From contig CAYRDY010000041.1 of the NCBI GenBank assembly GCA_964423195.1, positions 1-19,080 on the forward strand: a stretch of DNA of 19,080 bases. Direction: 5' to 3'. The notes beneath the pieces are model-generated. The model did not search any database. It was not told where the DNA came from and worked only from the letters and a program-made list of their open reading frames with translations. Positions within the stretch are counted from its first letter, which is position 1. Each line of letters starts with the position of its first letter. The translations under genes and the position numbers were made by a program. Shown here piece after piece: positions 14,194 to 19,080 of the stretch. The stretch comes from CAKRHR01 sp964423195 (GTDB lineage: Bacteria > Bacillota > Clostridia > Lachnospirales > Lachnospiraceae).

Positions 14194-14213
14194 TGCGCCG
14201 CCGCGGCGGCGCA
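14194..14213. other. 20-bp perfect GC palindrome in the prs leader
   Basis: TGCGCCGCCG followed directly by its complement CGGCGGCGCA. It sits about 10 nt after the predicted prs transcription start and 60 nt before its start codon. No T-tract follows on either strand, so it is not a plain terminator. It may be a leader hairpin affecting stability or expression. Confidence 0.7.
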
Positions 14214-14229
14214 GGAAGAATACATTTTT

Positions 14230-14258
14230 ATTGTAATCAAAATTCGGAAAATACACAA
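14230..14258 (-). promoter_or_regulatory. Sigma-A type promoter of prs
   Basis: On the minus strand TTGTGT (14258-14253) and TACAAT (14235-14230) stand 17 bp apart. This gives a start near 14223 and a leader of about 90 nt that contains the 20-bp palindrome. Confidence 0.6.
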
Positions 14259-14290
14259 GTCTTTTTAACGGATCCTATTTATCCCGACAT

Positions 14291-15271
14291 CTACGAGGAG
14301 ATGGCCTTTTTGATGCGGATGTCGTCGCCAATGACCAAAATCACCTGATAATAGCTGATCAGCCGAGAAAAAATGCGCTCACTGTAAATGTTTTGCAGCT
14401 CGTCCAGGGACAGGTTCGTGGAGATAATGGTTGATTTATTGTTCAGCAGGCGGTTGTTCAGGCAGGCGAAGAGCTGTGAGGCCGTGAAGGCGTTGCTCAG
14501 CTCCGTGCCCAGATCGTCGATGATCAGCAAATCACAGTCGAGGATGCAGGCGCACATATCCTCGGAATCTTCATCTTCCATCCGGTGGAAGGCATGGCTT
14601 TCCAGAATCTCAATCAGCGAGAGCGCGGACTGGTAGATCACGGTGTGCGCGCTGTCGAGCAATTCTTTGGCGATACAGTTTGTCAGGAATGTCTTGCCGA
14701 CGCCGGTATTCCCGTAAAAGAGCAGATTGTCCGCACGGTCGTCAAAATGGCTGATGAAATTTCTGCAGGTATTCAAAATATACTCGATGTTTTCGCGCGG
14801 GCTTAAGCCCAGGCGCCGGTCCTTTGTCTCTGAGTAGAGATTGATGTCAAAGTGATCAAAATTTTCGCTCTGCAGGCGCTCACGGATATTGGACTGAGCG
14901 TACAATAGATCGACGACGGCCTGCCTGAAGCAGTGACATTTTTGATCGCCGATGTAGCCGGTGTCCCTGCAGTCCGGGCATGCATACACCGGCTCCAGAT
15001 AGTCGTCGGGATAACCGTTCTGGCGCAGGAGTTCCCTCTTTTGACTTTCCAGCGCCTCGATGACTTCATGAATATCTTGTGCGCCGGCGCCCCGGATCAG
15101 TGCCCTCGCGCGTTCCGCCGCCACGGACGCGATCCGCTGATCCAACTCGGCCACGGCCGGGATGCGCTGGCTGATCTGCCGCTGGCGTTCCAGAAGGTCG
15201 CTCCTCGTCTTCGCGCGGCGCAGGTCATACTGGCGCATGACGGCGTTGTACTGTGAATTGTTTAATGACAT
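14291..15271 (-). CDS. dnaC: DnaC/DnaI-type replicative helicase loader
   Basis: 326 aa. The N-terminal domain ends in a zinc-binding CPDC (98-101) and CHC (C112, C114), as in Bacillus DnaI. The C-terminal AAA+ domain has Walker A GNTGVGKT (187-194), Walker B LLIIDDLG, ISTNLS (sensor 1) and a late SRL arginine motif (FSRLIS). The protein loads the replicative helicase at origins and restarting forks. It differs from IstB of IS21 elements by its zinc domain and by sitting beside a DnaD gene, with no transposase. GGAG lies 8 nt before the ATG. It follows dnaD by 60 bp on the same strand, most likely cotranscribed. dnaI is an equally valid name. Confidence 0.9.
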   Translation of the reverse strand: MSLNNSQYNAVMRQYDLRRAKTRSDLLERQRQISQRIPAVAELDQRIASVAAERARALIRGAGAQDIHEVIEALESQKRELLRQNGYPDDYLEPVYACPDCRDTGYIGDQKCHCFRQAVVDLLYAQSNIRERLQSENFDHFDINLYSETKDRRLGLSPRENIEYILNTCRNFISHFDDRADNLLFYGNTGVGKTFLTNCIAKELLDSAHTVIYQSALSLIEILESHAFHRMEDEDSEDMCACILDCDLLIIDDLGTELSNAFTASQLFACLNNRLLNNKSTIISTNLSLDELQNIYSERIFSRLISYYQVILVIGDDIRIKKAISS

Positions 15272-15331
15272 AAAATCTCCGTTCCGCCGCCAAAGGGCGG
15301 CTTCAAATTCGTATTTCGCCGCACTTTTGGA

Positions 15332-16591
15332 TCAACCGGATTCCGTGGCCGTCTGGATCTTGCGGGCGAGCTTCTGTTCCAGATCCTCGTAGTCGTAGGT
15401 GCGCTGATTGAAGCTGTTGAAACTGTTCACCTTTTTCGGCTTGCCGGCCGTCCTGCCCTCAGCGGCGGGCGGCTTGCTCCCGGCAGCCGTTTTTTTGCCT
15501 TTTTCATGGGCGGCGTCGAGCGCCCGCACCTCATTCAGCGTGAATGCCTTGTGATCCCTCCAGCTTTTGAGGATCCCGTCGGCATACTTGAAATTCGGGC
15601 TGTGCGTGGAGGCCATGGTGCGGTTGCAGGCCTCGACGATCAGCGATGACGAGAAGCCGTATTCGTCGGTCCAGCGGTTGATATAATCGGCCTCGACGCT
15701 GGACGGGTTGCGCCCGGAGATGCCGAAGGCGCGCAGGACGGCAAAGTGTGTCTTGCTGAAATAAGAGCTGCGCAGCTTCGCCTTGGACACGGTGTCCACG
15801 CCGTCCTCGGCCCAGGAAATGGCCACTTTTTCGATATAATAGATGCTGCGATGGTTGTTGCTCACACAATATTCAAAGAGATATTCGATCAGGTCTGTCG
15901 AAAATCCCAGCACCTCATGGAAGAAAACGATCGTGTTGATCTCGGTGTGGCTGAGCGGGTGACCGACATAGTGCTGTATGACAAAGAAGAGCTGGTCTCC
16001 CTGATTTTCTTTCGAGAACTCGGCAATCTGATCCATCGTGTACTGCGGCTTGACGAAGCCGGTCGCGGGAGAAGTGCCGCCGGAGGCGGCGAACGCGCCG
16101 TCGGATGCCGCGCTGTGGCGGTCCTCGGCTGACAAAACAGTGCCCTTGGCCGGAGTAATGCCCTCAGACGCCGCGCCCCGCCCGTCGGCGGGGGCCACAT
16201 CGGATCCCGCCGTCGGGATGACAGGATCACCCGTCGGATTGAGTCGGCCGTCGGCCGGCATGGCCGTGCCCAGTGACGACCCGTTTTGCGGCGCTTTGAT
16301 CGGCAGCATCGTGATACCGGTCAGATTCTGATCAGCGTCAAGCGAAAGCTTCAGCAATCCCTTGGACTGCCAGTATCTGAGCGCCCGCATCACATCGCGG
16401 TCGGTCATATAAGTATTATCCGCAATATCCGCCAGAGAGATGGACTTGGTGCAGTCGGACTGCCAGCGGTACAGATAGAGATATACCTTTAAAAATTCGC
16501 CGCTGGCTTCGGGCATATATGTGTCGAAAAAAAGGCTCGGAATCGCAGTCACCGGCTGTATATGGGAAGAATTAAAATGTAAATTGCTCAT
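15332..16591 (-). CDS. dnaD: DnaD-domain primosome protein
   Basis: 419 aa. The N-terminal winged helix (about residues 15-100) has SLADIADNTYMTDRDVMRALRYW. A low-complexity Ala/Gly/Pro/Ser linker covers about 105-175. Two DnaD/DnaB_2 type domains follow: one near 180-265 (HTEINTIVFFHEVLGFS..LIEYLFEYCV, IYYIEKVAISW) and one near 300-350 (YINRWTDEYGFSSSLIVEACNRTM, YADGILKSW). The second carries the YxxxIxxxW-like motif seen in DnaD and DnaB, which remodel DNA at the origin and recruit the helicase loader. Its winged helix plus two DnaD domains makes it closer to Bacillus DnaB than DnaD in layout. AAGGTG lies 8 nt before the ATG. It is encoded directly upstream of the loader and downstream of a DnaA-box cluster. 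Confidence 0.88.
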   Translation of the reverse strand: MSNLHFNSSHIQPVTAIPSLFFDTYMPEASGEFLKVYLYLYRWQSDCTKSISLADIADNTYMTDRDVMRALRYWQSKGLLKLSLDADQNLTGITMLPIKAPQNGSSLGTAMPADGRLNPTGDPVIPTAGSDVAPADGRGAASEGITPAKGTVLSAEDRHSAASDGAFAASGGTSPATGFVKPQYTMDQIAEFSKENQGDQLFFVIQHYVGHPLSHTEINTIVFFHEVLGFSTDLIEYLFEYCVSNNHRSIYYIEKVAISWAEDGVDTVSKAKLRSSYFSKTHFAVLRAFGISGRNPSSVEADYINRWTDEYGFSSSLIVEACNRTMASTHSPNFKYADGILKSWRDHKAFTLNEVRALDAAHEKGKKTAAGSKPPAAEGRTAGKPKKVNSFNSFNQRTYDYEDLEQKLARKIQTATESG

Positions 16592-16622
16592 CGCTCGATC
16601 ACCTTGAAAAATTGGTGTTCAT

Positions 16623-16631
16623 AGTATATCA
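16623..16631 (-). promoter_or_regulatory. Extended -10 promoter of dnaD-dnaC
   Basis: On the minus strand TG-A-TATACT, with the -10 hexamer complementary to 16623-16628. The -35 region (near 16646-16651, TTCTCT) is weak. The start would be about 16616, 25 nt before the dnaD ATG. DnaA boxes begin about 10 bp upstream of the -35 position. Confidence 0.55.
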
Positions 16632-16660
16632 CATATCTTCAAAAAAGAGAATAGGCACGG

Positions 16661-16905
16661 TTTTCCACACCCGACCGCGACGCCATTTTGTGGAAAGTGT
16701 GGACAATGTGGACAATCGGCCGCCATAACGCACTCACAGTGGGGCCTTCACCCTTGGAAGACCGCAAATTTCCTTGAAAAATGGCGAATTTTGTCGAAAC
16801 GTGTCGAGTGATTTTTGCCGGTCAAAATTATCCACAAAACGGGCAAAAAATATCCACAGAGCGATTGATCAAAATGGTTCATAACTCTGTGGACAATGTG
16901 GATAA
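16661..16905. promoter_or_regulatory. Cluster of eight DnaA boxes between murC and dnaD
   Basis: Matches to TTATNCACA: 16661-16669 (+, 8/9), 16689-16697 (-, 7/9), 16698-16706 (-, 8/9), 16707-16715 (-, 8/9), 16828-16836 (+, 9/9), 16850-16858 (+, 8/9), 16888-16896 (-, 8/9) and 16897-16905 (-, 9/9). They form two groups of four; three boxes in the first and two in the second abut head to tail. The last ends 1 bp from the murC stop. The 315 bp between murC and dnaD (16592-16906) hold no gene. This is most likely a DnaA-controlled regulatory region or a DnaA titration site. Confidence 0.85.
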
Positions 16906-16906
16906 A

Positions 16907-18286
16907 CTAGTTCTTGAGCAGGTTTTCCCCGATTAATACGACGTCTCCGGCCCCCATAGTTATCAACAAATCGCCGTGGATACAATTTTTTAATAAAAAT
17001 TTTTCGATTTCTGAAAAACTTTGGAAGTAGTAGGCATCTTTGCCGGCGGCGACCAGCAGATCGCGGATATCGCCGGAACTGATGTCGCCGGGATCCTCCT
17101 CGCGGGCCGGAAAAATGTCCGCCAGGATGATCTTGTCGGCCAATGAGAGCGCGTCGGCGAACTCATGCAGGAACGCCTTGGTCCGCGAGTAGGTGTGCGG
17201 CTGAAAGACGCACCAGGTCGTGTGGTGCGGGTAATTCTTCGCCGCCGTCAGCGTCGCCTTGATCTCCGTCGGATGATGGGCGTAATCGTCGATGACTGTC
17301 ACGCCGTTAAACTCGCCCTTATACTGAAAGCGCCGGTCCGTGCCGTCAAATTTGAGCAGACCGCTCCGAATGTGCTCAAGTGAAATATTCAGGAAGCGCG
17401 ACACGGCGATCGCGGCGAGGGCATTTGAGACATTGTGAATGCCGGGGACATTCAGGTGAAAGCGGCCGATCTGCTCACCGCGGCAGTAAACATCGAATGA
17501 GGCGTCGGCGACAGTGTCCAGCTCGATATTTTTTGCCGTGTAATCAAAGTCGCCGTCCAGCCCGTAGGTGACGACCGGACAGTTCAGATCCCCGCAGATT
17601 TCATCCAGCCGGTCGATCCGGCCGTTGATCACCAGCAGGCCGTCCTGTGGCAATTTGTGCGCGAACCGGCGGAAGGAGCCGCGGATGTCGTCGATGTCCT
17701 TAAAGAAATCCATATGGTCCTCTTCGATATTCAGGATGATCTCGATTCTCGGATTGAATTTCAGAAAACTGTTCGTATATTCACAGGCCTCGGCGATAAA
17801 ATTCTCCGAGCGGCCGATGCGGTAATTGCCGTTCAGAATCCTGAGGATGCCGCCCACGGAGATCGTGGGATCCGCTCCGGCGTCCAGAAAAATATGCGTC
17901 AGCATGGAAGTGGTTGTGGTCTTGCCGTGGGTGCCGGCGACCGCCACGCAGTTTTTGTAATTTTTCATCATCTGGCCGAGGAGTTCGGCGCGATCCATCA
18001 TGGGAATATTTCGGCGCACGGCCTCCGCGAACTCAGGATTATCCGGATGGATGGCAGCCGTATAGACGATCAGGTCGATATCGTCGGTGATATTTTCCGC
18101 CTTTTGGCCATAATGGATGCTGATGCCCTGCGCCTCAAGCTTTCTGGTGATCGCGCTTGGCTTCACGTCCGAGCCGGAAATGCAAAATCCACGGTCCAGC
18201 AGAATCTCCGCGAGTCCGCTCATGCTGATACCGCCGATGCCCATGAAATAGACATGATACGGCTGATTAGAATGAATCTGATACAT
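16907..18286 (-). CDS. murC: UDP-N-acetylmuramate--L-alanine ligase
   Basis: 459 aa, a standard MurC length. It adds L-Ala to UDP-MurNAc in the cytosolic stage of peptidoglycan synthesis. In order: the UDP-binding Rossmann motif GIGGISMSGLA (16-26), ATP P-loop GTHGKTTTT (118-126), the EACEYTNSFL segment, NIEEDHMDFF, VPGIHNVSNALAAIA, DRRFQ, DDYAHHPTEI and FQPHTYSRT. All hallmark residues are present. The start follows GAAAGAGGA at normal distance. It has its own promoter on the minus strand and is followed, after the DnaA-box region, by dnaD on the same strand. No clear terminator lies between them. Confidence 0.96.
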   Translation of the reverse strand: MYQIHSNQPYHVYFMGIGGISMSGLAEILLDRGFCISGSDVKPSAITRKLEAQGISIHYGQKAENITDDIDLIVYTAAIHPDNPEFAEAVRRNIPMMDRAELLGQMMKNYKNCVAVAGTHGKTTTTSMLTHIFLDAGADPTISVGGILRILNGNYRIGRSENFIAEACEYTNSFLKFNPRIEIILNIEEDHMDFFKDIDDIRGSFRRFAHKLPQDGLLVINGRIDRLDEICGDLNCPVVTYGLDGDFDYTAKNIELDTVADASFDVYCRGEQIGRFHLNVPGIHNVSNALAAIAVSRFLNISLEHIRSGLLKFDGTDRRFQYKGEFNGVTVIDDYAHHPTEIKATLTAAKNYPHHTTWCVFQPHTYSRTKAFLHEFADALSLADKIILADIFPAREEDPGDISSGDIRDLLVAAGKDAYYFQSFSEIEKFLLKNCIHGDLLITMGAGDVVLIGENLLKN

Positions 18287-18372
18287 ATGTTCCTCTTTCC
18301 CGACACGCCTTCGCGCGTCATCAAGGTAGATTGCTGTAAAGTCCTGACAACCGTCTTTGATCCATGATTGAC

Positions 18373-18390
18373 GCGCCGCGCGGGCGGCGC
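18373..18390. other. GC hairpin in the murC leader
   Basis: GCGCCGC (18373-18379) and GCGGCGC (18384-18390) with a 4-nt loop. It lies about 15 nt after the predicted murC start, a position and sequence like the palindrome in the prs leader. Confidence 0.6.
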
Positions 18391-18409
18391 AAGATGGATG
18401 CTCACATCC

Positions 18410-18438
18410 ATTATAAACACACCGTCGGGAAAAATCAA
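18410..18438 (-). promoter_or_regulatory. Sigma-A type promoter of murC
   Basis: On the minus strand TTGATT (18438-18433) and TATAAT (18415-18410) with 17 bp between. The leader would be about 115 nt. Confidence 0.7.
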
Positions 18439-18658
18439 ATACTTTATGCGGCCCAGCGAAATCAGCGAAAATCCATGCCGGTTTTTCGCGCGCCGCGGCC
18501 GGCTAAGCGGCGGATAAGCCCTTTTCGGGCAACAGATTTTTCAAAAAATTAAGATATTGGCATTAAAATATGTAGAAATTATGAGAATAAATATTTGTGT
18601 TGAGAATGCAGTCCGGAAAGAATTCGCAAAATGTTCACAAAAAGTTTAACATTTAGTG

Positions 18659-18687
18659 TTCACTTTTTTAAAAAACAGTGATATAAT
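18659..18687 (+). promoter_or_regulatory. Extended -10 promoter of glgC
   Basis: TTCACT (18659-18664), 17 bp, TATAAT (18682-18687), with TG one base before the -10. The heptamer TGTTCAC occurs at 18632-18638 and again at 18657-18663 over the -35 box, a possible regulator site. Confidence 0.65.
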
Positions 18688-18728
18688 ATATGAACAAACT
18701 ATGACAAATTACAACAAGAGGTGGTAAC

Positions 18729-19080
18729 GTGATTAAGAAGGAAATGATAGCTATGCTTTTGGCAGGCGGCCAGGGCAGCAGACTCGGCGTTTTGACGGCG
18801 AATATGGCAAAGCCTGCGGTATCGTTCGGCGGTAAATACCGTATCATTGACTTCCCGTTGAGCAACTGCATCAATTCGGGCATCGATACGGTGGGCGTGC
18901 TGACACAGTATCGCCATTTGCGGCTGAATACCCATATCGGCATCGGTATTCCGTGGGATCTCGATAAAAATTATGGCGGTGTGACGTTGCTGCCGCCATA
19001 TGAGAAGAAAGAAAATTCCGACTGGTACACGGGTACGACCAATGCCATTTTTCAGAATATCGAATATATAGAGGCGTACA
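18729..19080 (+). CDS. glgC: Glucose-1-phosphate adenylyltransferase, N-terminal part
   Basis: The first 117 codons only; the gene runs off the window end. The GTG start has AGAGGTGG a few bases upstream. The N-terminus has the nucleotide-binding motif LLAGGQGSRLGVLT, then AKPAV, FGGKYRIIDFPLSNC, DTVGVLTQYR and the GTTNAIFQN segment, all hallmarks of GlgC. The enzyme makes ADP-glucose from glucose 1-phosphate and ATP, the first committed step of bacterial glycogen synthesis. A glgD partner often follows in Firmicutes but would lie outside the window. Confidence 0.95.
   Translation, partial: MIKKEMIAMLLAGGQGSRLGVLTANMAKPAVSFGGKYRIIDFPLSNCINSGIDTVGVLTQYRHLRLNTHIGIGIPWDLDKNYGGVTLLPPYEKKENSDWYTGTTNAIFQNIEYIEAY

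Larger units (their letters stand above)
18287..18728. other. Intergenic region between divergent murC and glgC
   Basis: About 440 bp with no supportable gene. It holds the murC promoter (minus strand), a 7-bp GC hairpin in its leader, a GC-rich inverted-repeat stretch near 18488-18512, a weak hairpin GCCC/GGGC near 18518-18530, then an AT-rich stretch from about 18540 with the glgC promoter. The weak open frames here lack ribosome binding sites and overlap murC. Confidence 0.7.

Noticed and set aside
14291..15271. IstB ATPase of an IS21-type insertion sequence
   Set aside because: The zinc-binding N-terminus, the adjacent DnaD gene and the absence of a transposase or terminal repeats point to a helicase loader.
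16661..16905. The DnaA-box cluster as the main chromosomal origin
   Set aside because: No dnaA, dnaN, rpmH or other origin neighbours are present and I see no DnaA-trio/unwinding element; a regulatory or titration site fits better, though replication data could reopen this.
17657..18367. Plus-strand open frame of 236 codons antisense to murC
   Set aside because: murC is complete with all motifs on the other strand; this is a GC-rich shadow frame.

Overview
The window reads as a chromosomal segment of a moderately GC-rich Gram-positive anaerobe of the class Clostridia, most likely Lachnospiraceae or a relative. Grounds for this are the DnaD plus DnaI/DnaC-type helicase loader pair, GlgC, a long-form PRPP synthetase, strong sigma-A type promoters with GGAGG-like ribosome binding sites, and a small HTH regulator of a type common in gut clostridia beside a Hanks-type kinase. 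The placement is by gene content only.

Layout. (1) 1-3478, plus strand: a promoter, then a tight run of a REC/HD-GYP response regulator, a CbiA-like cobyrinate a,c-diamide synthase homologue with two altered ATP-site residues, and exodeoxyribonuclease III. (2) 3517-3616 is a run of 100 N. The same 55 bp stand on both sides, so this is probably an unmerged contig overlap rather than missing sequence. (3) 3742-8684, plus strand: a zinc-homeostasis region with a CobW-type GTPase carrying a 90-residue His/Asp tract, a second GTPase apparently fused to a DUF1980/TIGR03943-like domain, a terminator, and then a promoter with a Fur/Zur-like 7-1-7 palindrome driving a ZnuA-ZnuC-ZnuB importer. (4) 8820-9839: a family 2 glycosyltransferase with its own promoter. 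(5) 9925-12756: a visibly more AT-rich cassette with a two-domain lipoprotein and an HTH protein on the minus strand, divergent from a membrane-anchored Ser/Thr kinase on the plus strand. Related hairpin terminators lie on both edges. (6) 12953-18286, minus strand: PRPP synthetase, DnaC/DnaI helicase loader, DnaD-like primosome protein and MurC. (7) 18729-19080, plus strand: the start of glgC, cut by the window end.

How parts fit. Region 3 looks like one metal-supply programme: import by ZnuABC plus metallochaperone-type GTPases, with a Fur-family style operator at the znuA promoter. In region 6 the 245 bp between murC and dnaD hold eight matches to the DnaA box, two of them perfect, just upstream of the probable dnaD-dnaC promoter. 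This suggests that DnaA controls expression of the helicase-loading genes, or is titrated there. Region 5 looks like an accessory signalling module (kinase, regulator, surface lipoprotein) set between a glycosyltransferase and prs. All functions are read from motifs and context; no searches were run.
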